This document shows positions 1 through 5,371 of a stretch of 5,398 bases of DNA, piece by piece. Location: the NCBI GenBank assembly GCA_934462885.1, contig CAKSJC010000134.1, positions 1-5,398 of the forward strand, read 5' to 3'. The stretch comes from an uncultured Eubacteriales bacterium. Lineage in GTDB: Bacteria > Bacillota > Clostridia > Oscillospirales > CAG-272. Below the pieces are notes generated by a model. That model ran no database searches and was not told where the DNA came from. It worked only from the letters and a program-made list of their open reading frames with translations. The stretch's first letter is position 1. The number at the start of each line of letters is the position of its first letter. The position numbers were made by a program, and so were the translations under genes.

Positions 1-476
1 ACCATGTGCAAAGAAATATCTGTTGTCGGTAAGTTGTTGTCAAGTCTCAGCTTGTATACGGTTGCCATATTAATGAGGTTTTTTACTTCATCTTTTACAG
101 CTGACAGACCTATATACGAGTCAAGCTCTTTTCTTAAATCATCGATATTTTCTTTTTCTGGGAGCTTAACTTCTTTTTCGGATACTCCTCCTTCGCCGCT
201 GTCCGAAGCTTTTGTCTTGTCGTCATTTGACGAAGAGGTACTGTCCGATGAGTTTTTTATATCAGATCCGCCGAGCGGATCTGCGTTGGATTCCGCACTG
301 AATTTTGAGTTCGGTTTAACATTCAAATTCGAGTCCGAGGATCCGGATGCATCATTGTATGATTTCCGCATGGCAGACGATCCCCATATATCATCACTGA
401 GACGGCGTATGTTGTTTTCAGTCATTTTTTTAATGAGATCAAGCTGCATCGAGATTATTTCATCTTTTTTATCCAT
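1..476 (-). CDS. AAA+ ATPase of the CbbX/SpoVK type, N-terminal part only
   Basis: Partial gene running off the left edge; 158 residues are visible, plus two bases of a Val codon. Residues 1-30 look helical (MDKKDEIISMQLDLIKKMTE). Residues 42-110 are a low-complexity, probably disordered linker rich in Ser, Asp, Lys and Asn. Residues 117-158 (ELDSYIGLSAVKDEVKNLIN, then a segment ending in ISLHMV) match the opening of the AAA+ domain in CbbX/SpoVK/EccA-like ATPases. In that family ISLHMVFTGNPGTGKT carries Walker A, so Walker A should lie just outside the window. Such proteins form ATP-driven hexamers that remodel protein partners; the partner here is unknown. The ATG at 476 is chosen because an in-frame TAA lies two codons upstream, although no good Shine-Dalgarno sequence is seen. 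The gene starts 50 bases after fucU on the same strand with no terminator between, so co-transcription is possible. The family assignment is firm; SpoVK itself is only one possibility. Confidence 0.8.
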   Translation of the reverse strand, partial: MDKKDEIISMQLDLIKKMTENNIRRLSDDIWGSSAMRKSYNDASGSSDSNLNVKPNSKFSAESNADPLGGSDIKNSSDSTSSSNDDKTKASDSGEGGVSEKEVKLPEKENIDDLRKELDSYIGLSAVKDEVKNLINMATVYKLRLDNNLPTTDISLHM

Positions 477-526
477 AATTTATCATATGTAGAATTAATT
501 TTATGCAGTCGTATTAGACTTATTCC

Positions 527-949
527 TTATTTTACTACTCCTTTTTTAAGGATAACGTTTGCGTAAATAGCGCTCTCACCGGTAACTACTACGGCATAAG
601 CCTTTTTCGCTCTTTCATAAAATTCAAATCTTTCCAAGAAAACAGGCTTACGGTCTGTATACTTTGAAGCGATTCTTTTATATTCTTCCCAGATCGGGAC
701 ATCGAGGTCGCGGTCTGATTCCGTTTTGTCCATTAAGTAGACGTTATTATCGTATGAATCGAGAGGCATAAGCTCAAGAACAGCTTCAATAAGCTCCGGA
801 ACGCCGCAAGCGTCGGCGCGGAGAACAATCTTGCCTATACTTTCACCGGGAAAATTTCCATCCGAGAAAACGATTTCGTCTCCATGCCCCATTTTGTCAA
901 GATGCATGAGAAGTTCGGGAGAAATTATTTTGTTAATTCCTTTAAGCAT
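527..949 (-). CDS. fucU: L-fucose mutarotase (RbsD/FucU family)
   Basis: A complete 140-residue protein, the same length as E. coli FucU as I recall it. FucU interconverts the alpha and beta anomers of L-fucose in the cytoplasm, supplying the form used by fucose isomerase. Visible family signatures are LKGINKIISPELLMHLDKMGHGDEI-type N-terminal residues with His22 of GHGDE (the catalytic His position), FSDGNFPG at 28-35, the RADA stretch at 44-47, the C-terminal block FYERAKKAYAVVVTGE at 110-125, and Tyr129 and Asn131 in the last strand. RbsD has a similar fold, but the FYERAKKA and TGE blocks favour FucU. The start is supported by AAAGGAG at 964-958 with 8 bases to the ATG. No other fucose gene is visible, so substrate preference is inferred from homology only. 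The AAA+ ATPase gene follows 50 bases downstream. The gene is separated from tepA by a terminator, so it probably has its own promoter. Confidence 0.93.
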   Translation of the reverse strand: MLKGINKIISPELLMHLDKMGHGDEIVFSDGNFPGESIGKIVLRADACGVPELIEAVLELMPLDSYDNNVYLMDKTESDRDLDVPIWEEYKRIASKYTDRKPVFLERFEFYERAKKAYAVVVTGESAIYANVILKKGVVK

Positions 950-997
950 TTTTATAACTCCTTTAAGTGTTAGTGTGTATAATATTTTTACGATATT

Positions 998-1025
998 ATT
1001 TTATCACGAATACTTAAAAAATAAA
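998..1025 (-). promoter_or_regulatory. Candidate extended -10 promoter for fucU
   Basis: Read on the minus strand: a poor -35 (TTTATT, 1025-1020), a 16-base spacer, and an extended -10 TGA-TAAAAT (1006-998). Transcription would begin near 991, giving a leader of about 40 bases before the fucU ATG with its AAAGGAG site. A separate promoter is expected because tepA's terminator lies upstream. The surroundings are very AT-rich, so a chance match is possible. Confidence 0.4.
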
Positions 1026-1090
1026 AGAGTTATGTAAAAATTTTTTGGCGCATTTGACATTATTGTACATTGATAAAAGGGTATTATGCA

Positions 1091-1133
1091 ATAAATAAAA
1101 ACTCTGCCCGAATCTGTTTTGGCGCGGGCAGAG
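1091..1133 (-). terminator. Rho-independent terminator of tepA
   Basis: A perfect 9-bp stem pairs CTCTGCCCG (1102-1110) with CGGGCAGAG (1125-1133) around a 14-base loop. On the minus strand the stem is followed by TTTTTATTTAT (1101-1091), the U-tract of an intrinsic terminator. On the plus strand the 3' side has no T-run, so the direction is clear. It lies 92 bases beyond the tepA stop codon and about 140 bases upstream of the fucU start, separating the two transcription units. Confidence 0.87.
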
Positions 1134-1225
1134 ATATCAAGAAAATCCAAATAGATTGGCATAACAAAAGATCGCAATGTTTTTTGAAAGCATGAACGAC
1201 GGTCATAGCGCAAATGAAAAAGAAT

Positions 1226-1969
1226 TTACAGGCGTTTTTTCTTATCGCTTATCATGCTTCTCAGCGCTCCGAGCGCGTCGGAAAGACCGCCGACTTCATC
1301 TATAAGACCGTTTTTTACGGCTTCATTTCCGTCAATTATTGAGCCGACATCGGTGGCTATTTGATCGGTGCGGAGCAGAAGAGATTTCATGGTTTCTTCT
1401 TTCATATTTGAGTGAGAGCAGACAAAATCGATAATCCTTTTCTGCATACGTTCGAAATAGTAATAGGTTTGAGGAACCCCGATTACGGTGCCGCTTATCC
1501 TTACGGGATGAATTGTCATTGTGGCGGACGGAACTATGAATGATCGGGAGGCTGATACGGCGAGCGGAACCCCGATTGAATGGCCTCCGCCGAGAACGAG
1601 CGATACGGTTGGTTTTGACATACTTGCTACCATTTCTGCAATTGCGAGTCCCGCTTCGACGTCTCCTCCCATAGTGTTCAAAACCATGAGCATACCGTCG
1701 ATTTCTTCGCTTTCTTCTATCGAAACCAGAAGCGGAATTATATGCTCGTATTTTGTGGCTTTTTGTCCTTCTCCGAGAAGGTAATGACCTTCGATCTGTC
1801 CTATGATGGTAAGGCAGTGTATAGTTTCGTCTTTTGAAGTTGAAATGACACTGCCGCTTTTCATTATATAATCGAGTTTATCTTTTTCTTCGGACGCTTC
1901 ATCGTTTTTTGATTTGTTTTCGGTGTCGTTTTCATTTGTTTGCTGCGGAATGTTTTCGTATACGTACAT
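1226..1969 (-). CDS. tepA: TepA-type ClpP-like serine protease
   Basis: A 247-residue cytoplasmic protein of the ClpP/crotonase fold that matches the TepA (YmfB) family of Firmicutes. Residues 1-40 are an acidic, Asn/Glu/Lys-rich extension. The protease core runs from about 49 to 235, with the family blocks TIHCLTIIGQIEGHYLL (49-65), TKYEHIIP (72-79), LNTMGGDVEAGLAIAEM (97-113) and SKPTVSLVLGGGHSIGVP (118-135). Ser131 in GGGHSIG is the nucleophile by alignment, His154 in TIHPVR is the general base, and Asp207 in the IATDVG stretch is the likely third residue. GLIDEVGGLSDAL near the end is the usual ClpP-like closing block. No transmembrane segment is evident. In Bacillus, TepA has been linked to preprotein translocation and to spore outgrowth; its role here is inferred. 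GGAG about 7 bases before the ATG supports the start, and a terminator follows the stop, so the gene appears monocistronic. Confidence 0.9.
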   Translation of the reverse strand: MYVYENIPQQTNENDTENKSKNDEASEEKDKLDYIMKSGSVISTSKDETIHCLTIIGQIEGHYLLGEGQKATKYEHIIPLLVSIEESEEIDGMLMVLNTMGGDVEAGLAIAEMVASMSKPTVSLVLGGGHSIGVPLAVSASRSFIVPSATMTIHPVRISGTVIGVPQTYYYFERMQKRIIDFVCSHSNMKEETMKSLLLRTDQIATDVGSIIDGNEAVKNGLIDEVGGLSDALGALRSMISDKKKRL

Positions 1970-2022
1970 TTTATTTCTCCGTTTTTCTTCATTCGGAATT
2001 ATGTTCCCCGAAAAAAGGGGGT

Positions 2023-2050
2023 GTTATTCACTAAAATGCATACGTGTAAA
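2023..2050 (-). promoter_or_regulatory. Weak candidate promoter for tepA
   Basis: Minus-strand TTTACA (2050-2045), a 16-base spacer and AATAAC (2028-2023), 53 bases before the tepA start. The -35 matches five of six consensus bases and the -10 only four of six. It is the best pair I found close to tepA, but the DNA is AT-rich and a sporulation-type promoter with another consensus is equally possible. Confidence 0.25.
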
Positions 2051-2154
2051 ATGATTGAACAGATATATTTTGCTAATTAAACTATATTCATATATTGATA
2101 TTCGTTTGTGATTAATGTGGAAGACGATATTTGTGTTAAATTAAGATGATAAAG

Positions 2155-2196
2155 AAGCTTTTTAAGTTGTTTTTTAATAAAAAAAGGAGCTTTTTT
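2155..2196 (+). terminator. Possible weak hairpin with T-tract
   Basis: AAGCTTTTT (2155-2163) can pair with AAAGGAGCTT-type sequence (2184-2192) as a 9-bp stem with two G-U pairs, and TTTTTT (2191-2196) overlaps the end. It resembles a terminator, but no plus-strand gene precedes it in the window and the region is nearly all A and T. It could insulate the importer promoter or be a chance structure. Confidence 0.22.
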
Positions 2197-2281
2197 ATTC
2201 TGATAGCCTTTTTAAGTAAATTATTCCCAAAAAACGAACTAAAAAAAATACGAAATCAGTGAATATTTTTTTAAAAACCAC

Positions 2282-2310
2282 TTGTATTTGAAGGTATAGA
2301 GTGATATAAT
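2282..2310 (+). promoter_or_regulatory. Sigma-A type promoter of the amino acid importer operon
   Basis: The -35 TTGTAT (2282-2287) and the consensus -10 TATAAT (2305-2310) are separated by exactly 17 bases, with an extended -10 TG at 2302-2303. Transcription should start near 2317, giving a short leader of about 34 bases that contains AGGAG (2337-2341) nine bases before the ATG. A/T runs just upstream may raise promoter strength. No clear repressor site is visible. Confidence 0.87.
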
Positions 2311-2350
2311 ATGCGGGAAAACATAAATAAATTTACAGGAGATATTCATT

Positions 2351-3283
2351 ATGAAAAAATTTTTTGCATTGATGCTTGCCACTCTTATGCTTGTGGCTGC
2401 ATTTACGGGATGCTCTTCCGCAGACACTAAAGACACAACAGACGACAGCAAGGATGTAGTGTCCGAAAACGGTAACACAGAATCCGATACCAAGGACGAC
2501 GCTCCCGAAACATCCGGCGTCGTAGCAGTTGTTGACGTAAACCTTACAGACGAAGAGTACGCTTTCGGCGTTGACAAAGAAAAGCCTGAACTTCTCGCAA
2601 AGGTTAACGAAATTATCGCAAAAATCATGGCTGACGGTACATTTGATGAAATATGCAACCACTACTTTGGCGACGGCACACCGGTTCCGGTAGTTTCCGC
2701 TGAACTTGACTCTTCCAAGGAACAGCTTGTTGTTGCAACAAACGCAGCTTTTGAACCTTTTGAGTACATGGTAGGCGATTCATACTACGGTATCGATATG
2801 GAAATCGCTGATCTTATAGCAAAAGAACTTGATCTTGAACTCGTTATCAGCAACATGGACTTTGATGCGGTTTGTCTCTCGGTAGGTCAGCACAAGTGCG
2901 ATATTGCAATGTCAGGTCTTACAGTTAAGGAAGATCGTAAGGAATATGTTGATTTCACGGATTCTTATTATTCCGCATCTCAGAAGCTCATAATAAAATC
3001 CGACGACACGACCTTTGCCGATTGCACGGATGCCGCTTCCGTTGAAGAAATTCTAAAAAGCTTTGACTCTTCAAAAAAGATAGGCTGCCAGGCAGGAACA
3101 ACAGCACAGTTCTACATTGAAGGCGACCAGGACTGGGGATTTGACGGACTTCCCGTAGAATGCGTTCCGTATAAGAACGGATCTCTTGCAGTTCAGGATC
3201 TTATAAACGGCAACATCGACTACGTTATTATCGACTCAGCGCCCGCAGACGCTATCACGGCGGCGATCAACGAAATGAACTGA
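2351..3283 (+). CDS. Amino acid ABC transporter substrate-binding lipoprotein with permuted family 3 domain
   Basis: A 310-residue exported lipoprotein. It has a signal peptide with KK at 2-3, a hydrophobic core at 4-18 and a lipobox ending TGC, so Cys21 is the lipid-modified residue. Residues 22-56 are a Ser/Thr/Asp-rich tether. Residues 125-300 are the body of a polar amino acid binding domain (SBP_bac_3): VVATNAAFEPFEY (127-139); the family signature starting GIDMEIADLIAKEL (147-160); GLTVKEDRKEYVDFT (189-203) with Arg196, the usual ligand-carboxylate contact; GTTAQ (249-253); and Asp295 in IIDSAPA, the usual amino-group contact. Residues 57-109 (VVDVNLTDEEYAFGVDKEKP, then LLAKVNEIIAKIMADGTFDE and an ending YFGDG) look like the tail that normally closes this domain, and the C-terminus lacks it. 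The order therefore looks circularly permuted. Six cysteines lie in the mature domain (102, 175, 183, 225, 246, 271). The ligand is probably a polar amino acid; which one cannot be told. Confidence 0.92.
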   Translation: MKKFFALMLATLMLVAAFTGCSSADTKDTTDDSKDVVSENGNTESDTKDDAPETSGVVAVVDVNLTDEEYAFGVDKEKPELLAKVNEIIAKIMADGTFDEICNHYFGDGTPVPVVSAELDSSKEQLVVATNAAFEPFEYMVGDSYYGIDMEIADLIAKELDLELVISNMDFDAVCLSVGQHKCDIAMSGLTVKEDRKEYVDFTDSYYSASQKLIIKSDDTTFADCTDAASVEEILKSFDSSKKIGCQAGTTAQFYIEGDQDWGFDGLPVECVPYKNGSLAVQDLINGNIDYVIIDSAPADAITAAINEMN

Positions 3284-3330
3284 GATTTTCTAAAACATAT
3301 AAAACTACATATTTGATTTATGAATAAAAC

Positions 3331-3372
3331 CTGCTCTCCTGTCTGTTTATAGATAGGAGAGCGGCGTGTTTT
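3331..3372 (+). terminator. Intercistronic hairpin, possible partial terminator or mRNA stabiliser
   Basis: A 14-bp stem (3331-3344 with 3351-3364, two G-U pairs) closes on the 6-base loop GTTTAT. It is followed by CGTGTTTT, a poor T-tract. It lies between the binding-protein stop and the permease start. Such hairpins in importer operons commonly keep the binding protein more abundant than the membrane parts, either by partial termination or by protecting the upstream message. The weak T-tract and the absence of another promoter before the permease argue for read-through. Confidence 0.65.
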
Positions 3373-3383
3373 GACGAGGTAAA

Positions 3384-4094
3384 ATGGGAAGCTTTGAGAA
3401 AAAGGTAGCTAAATTTATAGAAATACTAATCGAAAGAAACGGCTACGTCAAAGTTATCGAAGGACTTAAGAATACTTTGATAATCGCGATAGTCGGTCTG
3501 GCTATAGGTATAGTTATAGGTACAATCATTGCGACAGTCAGAGTCATTCCGAAATACAAGACTCTCCCGAAGGTGTTAAACTCTATCTGTTCTTTCTATG
3601 TAGGATTGTTTAGAGGTACTCCTATGGTAGTACAGCTTTTGGTATTCTACTATGTTCTTCTTCCGCTTTTCGGACTGAAGATGTCCGGCGTAAACGTTGC
3701 TTTGACAGTTTTCGGACTTAACAGCGGCGCGTATATTTCCGAGATAATGAGAAGCGGTATCATGTCTGTTGACGGCGGGCAAATGGAAGCCGGACGCGCC
3801 GTAGGACTTTCTTTCACAACTACCATGATAAAGATCGTTATCCCTCAGGCTGTCAAAAACATTCTTCCGACGCTCGGAAACGAGTTTATAGCTCTTATAA
3901 AGGAAACGTCGGTGGTAAGTTTTGTTGGGGCAGCCGACCTATACGTCGCATTTAACTATATAGGTTCGAACAGTTATGAATTTATGGTGCCTTATATAGC
4001 AATGGCAATTATTTATATTGTAATAGTAATGATCATAACTCTCGGCATAAAGCTTATGGAAAGGGGACTCAGAAAAAGTGATAGACGTAATTAA
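3384..4094 (+). CDS. Polar amino acid ABC transporter permease (HisM/GlnP type)
   Basis: A 236-residue inner-membrane protein with about five hydrophobic segments (roughly 30-53, 64-98, 101-120, 166-192 and 200-224). FRGTP at 76-80, followed by VVQLLVFYY, is the conserved early motif of amino acid permeases. The cytoplasmic EAA loop at 134-156 (MEAGRAVGL, then IVIPQA) is the coupling helix that docks on the ATPase. LIKETSVVSFVG (171-182) is another strong family block. Only one permease is present, so it probably works as a homodimer. An in-frame TGA at 3372-3374 rules out upstream starts. The ribosome site GAGGT (3376-3380) is only three bases from the ATG, closer than usual, which together with the preceding hairpin suggests lower expression than the binding protein. 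The 3' end overlaps the ATPase gene by 17 bases. Confidence 0.95.
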   Translation: MGSFEKKVAKFIEILIERNGYVKVIEGLKNTLIIAIVGLAIGIVIGTIIATVRVIPKYKTLPKVLNSICSFYVGLFRGTPMVVQLLVFYYVLLPLFGLKMSGVNVALTVFGLNSGAYISEIMRSGIMSVDGGQMEAGRAVGLSFTTTMIKIVIPQAVKNILPTLGNEFIALIKETSVVSFVGAADLYVAFNYIGSNSYEFMVPYIAMAIIYIVIVMIITLGIKLMERGLRKSDRRN

Positions 4095-4908
4095 CCTGCA
4101 AAAAAGCTTTGGAAAAACGGAAGTCCTCAAGGGTATTGACATTACGATAAACAAGGGAGATATCGTGTGCGTTATCGGTCCTTCCGGAAGCGGCAAAAGC
4201 ACATTTCTCCGATGCCTGAACTGTATGGAAGATCCTACGGGCGGACAGATTATCTTTCGCGGTGTGGATATTGCCGATATGCACGTTGATATCAATATCC
4301 ACAGACGCAAAATGGGAATGGTATTTCAGCAGTTCAATTTATTCAATAATAAAACCGTAATAGAAAATATAATGCTTGCTCCCGTTCACGTTGGGATTGA
4401 GGATCTTAAAAAAGCAAAAAGGCATAATGCTTTTTTACCTATTACTAATCTTTTCAGATCAAAAGATAAAAAACAGACTAAAATAAATATTACGACGAAT
4501 CGTACAAAAATAAAGGATTATGCTCGCGAAAACGCAATGAAACTTCTTCGCAGAATAGGGCTTGAGGACAAGGCAAATGTTTATCCGTCAACGCTTTCGG
4601 GCGGTCAGAAGCAGAGAGTTGCGATAGTCAGAGCTCTTGCCATGAATCCGGATGTGATTTTGTTTGATGAGCCGACGTCGGCGCTTGATCCGGAAATGGT
4701 CGGGGAAGTGCTTGATCTTATAAAATCTCTTGCCGACGAAGGAATGACCATGGTTATCGTAACTCACGAGATGGGTTTTGCAAGAGAAGTGTCGAACCGT
4801 GTTATATTTATCGACGACGGACGAATTCTTGAAGAAGCCCCGCCTAAGGAGTTTTTTGGAAATCCTCAGAATCCGAGACTAAAAGATTTTCTCTCAAAGG
4901 TACTTTGA
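4078..4908 (+). CDS. Polar amino acid ABC transporter ATP-binding protein (GlnQ/HisP type) with helical-domain insertion
   Basis: A 276-residue cytoplasmic ATPase that powers the importer as a dimer. All motifs are intact: Walker A GPSGSGKST (34-42), Q-loop MVFQQFNLF (81-89), signature LSGGQKQR (173-180), Walker B VILFDEP (193-199) with catalytic Glu198, D-loop SALD (201-204) and H-loop His230. The ending EFFGNPQNPRLKDFLSKVL is typical of GlnQ. Relatives are usually about 240 residues. The excess is a Lys/Arg/Asn/Thr-rich insertion at about 112-147, between the Q-loop and the signature, in a stretch of about 24% GC by hand count against about 49% just after it. The frame stays open and the later motifs are perfect, so this is not a broken gene. 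The GTG start at 4078 lies inside the permease gene and has AAGGGG 11 bases upstream, suggesting translational coupling. Confidence 0.95.
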   Translation: MIDVINLQKSFGKTEVLKGIDITINKGDIVCVIGPSGSGKSTFLRCLNCMEDPTGGQIIFRGVDIADMHVDINIHRRKMGMVFQQFNLFNNKTVIENIMLAPVHVGIEDLKKAKRHNAFLPITNLFRSKDKKQTKINITTNRTKIKDYARENAMKLLRRIGLEDKANVYPSTLSGGQKQRVAIVRALAMNPDVILFDEPTSALDPEMVGEVLDLIKSLADEGMTMVIVTHEMGFAREVSNRVIFIDDGRILEEAPPKEFFGNPQNPRLKDFLSKVL

Positions 4909-4930
4909 TTGACATCGCTTTAATATGTTA

Positions 4931-4985
4931 AAACCCGGAGTTTGCCGATGATCATGATCATCGGCAAACTCCGGGTTTATTTTAC
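4931..4985 (+). terminator. Strong terminator of the importer operon, perfect 48-base palindrome
   Basis: Positions 4931-4954 are exactly complementary to 4955-4978 (AAACCCGGAGTTTGCCGATG at the left end, mirrored at the right), followed by ATTTTACTTT. The stem lies 22 bases after the ATPase stop. Read on the minus strand it is followed by TTTTAACATATT, so it could stop transcription in both directions. Apart from the few bases needed for a turn, it has no loop. Confidence 0.92.
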
Positions 4986-4996
4986 TTTGGGTGGAA

Positions 4997-5241
4997 ATGA
5001 TGGCTATAACTACGCTATACGGATCGATAAGTCATAAATGGCAGGATGTTGGAAAAAAGACGCTCGATGGCGCCTTTTTTGCGGCTGTTACAACAGCGCA
5101 CATAATGTAGCGATTGACTACAAAGTGGACGTGCCAGACTTCTATGCAAACCTTGCGGAAGCGTTTTTGTTTGACAAAGACGCAGGAAGCCCGAAACAAA
5201 AGCTCGGAGCATATTATTCATGCATTGCAAAACACAACTGA
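4997..5241 (+). pseudogene. Probable frameshifted remnant of an unrecognised gene
   Basis: Two adjoining plus-strand frames look like one broken gene. Frame one starts at ATG 4997 (MMAITTLYGSISHKW, then LDGAFFAAVTTAHIM) and stops at TAG 5108-5110. Frame two runs through the same place as SAHNVAIDYKVDVPDFYANL and ends in LGAYYSCIAKHN at 5241. Both read Ala-His at 5095-5103, so one missing base there would join them into a protein of about 81 residues (TTAHNVAIDYK). A T6 run at 5075-5080 is another possible slip site. The ribosome site is poor (GGGTGG). The frame is closed upstream by a stop inside the palindrome (4955-4957), so a longer 5' part is absent or was never there. I recognise no family. 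Alternatives are a sequencing error, two unrelated short frames, or a real small gene starting at 5038. Confidence 0.35.
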
Positions 5242-5252
5242 CTCAGCTTTGA

Positions 5253-5283
5253 GAGTTGTATAAAAAGTTGTATTTGAGTTGTA
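5253..5283 (+). repeat. Three short direct repeats containing GTTGTA
   Basis: GTTGTA occurs at 5255-5260, 5267-5272 and 5278-5283, spaced 12 and 11 bases apart. The first and third share GAGTTGTAT and the second reads AAGTTGTAT. A related GTTGTG is at 5329-5334. Spacing near one helical turn would suit a DNA-binding protein upstream of the promoter candidate at 5312, but the units are short. Confidence 0.4.
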
Positions 5284-5311
5284 TTGCGGTTTTAATTTCG
5301 CTCAAAAATGA

Positions 5312-5340
5312 TTGATTTCACTCTTGCAGTTGTGTAAAAT
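5312..5340 (+). promoter_or_regulatory. Candidate promoter reading off the right edge
   Basis: TTGATT (5312-5317) and TAAAAT (5335-5340) are separated by exactly 17 bases, matching four and five of six consensus bases. It would start transcription near 5347 towards a gene beyond the window. The GTTGTA repeats lie upstream and the inverted repeats lie at and downstream of it. Confidence 0.37.
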
Positions 5341-5371
5341 ATTGTGCAATTTGTATGTATTTACACATACA
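5332..5371 (+). repeat. Overlapping inverted repeats
   Basis: TGTATGT (5352-5358) pairs with ACATACA (5365-5371) around a 6-base loop. GTGTAAA (5332-5338) can instead pair with TTTACAC (5360-5366). The two pairings share bases and cannot both form. They overlap or follow the promoter candidate, so an operator or leader structure is possible, but the arms are short and AT-rich. Confidence 0.33.

Larger units (their letters stand above)
1970..2350. other. AT-rich divergent spacer between tepA and the ABC importer operon
   Basis: 381 bases without a convincing gene. Contents from left to right: a short CCCC/GGGG hairpin (2006-2020); a weak minus-strand promoter candidate for tepA (2050-2023); a possible hairpin followed by six T residues on the plus strand (2155-2196); an unsupported 38-codon frame (2146-2262); long A and T runs (2160-2280) that could act as an UP-like element; and the strong promoter of the importer operon (2282-2310). 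No tRNA, riboswitch or named operator is recognisable. Confidence 0.6.

Noticed and set aside
4..492. 162-codon plus-strand frame at the left edge
   Set aside because: It is antisense to the AAA+ ATPase reading, which has clear family sequence; the plus-strand product is Ser/Phe-rich without a recognisable domain or ribosome site.
1054..1087. Plus-strand TTGACA with a downstream TATTAT
   Set aside because: The spacing is 22 bases, too long for a normal promoter, and no plus-strand gene follows; transcription would run antisense to tepA.
1004..1213. 69-codon minus-strand frame between tepA and fucU
   Set aside because: It needs a TTG start, has no ribosome site, and runs straight through the tepA terminator hairpin.
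2036..2080. 14-codon frame preceded by AGGGGG, a possible leader peptide
   Set aside because: The ribosome site is about 14 bases away, no attenuator structure pairs with it, and the peptide has no run of a regulatory amino acid.
2239..2662. Two minus-strand frames opposite the start of the binding protein
   Set aside because: They are antisense shadows of a gene with a signal peptide, promoter and ribosome site; their products show no family features.
3939..4310. Minus-strand frames opposite the permease/ATPase junction
   Set aside because: They are antisense to two genes with intact motifs and have no supporting ribosome site or domain.
5015..5230. 71-codon minus-strand frame near the right end
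   Set aside because: It opposes the better-looking plus-strand remnant, is rich in Cys, Arg and Ser as antisense frames often are, and has no recognisable family.
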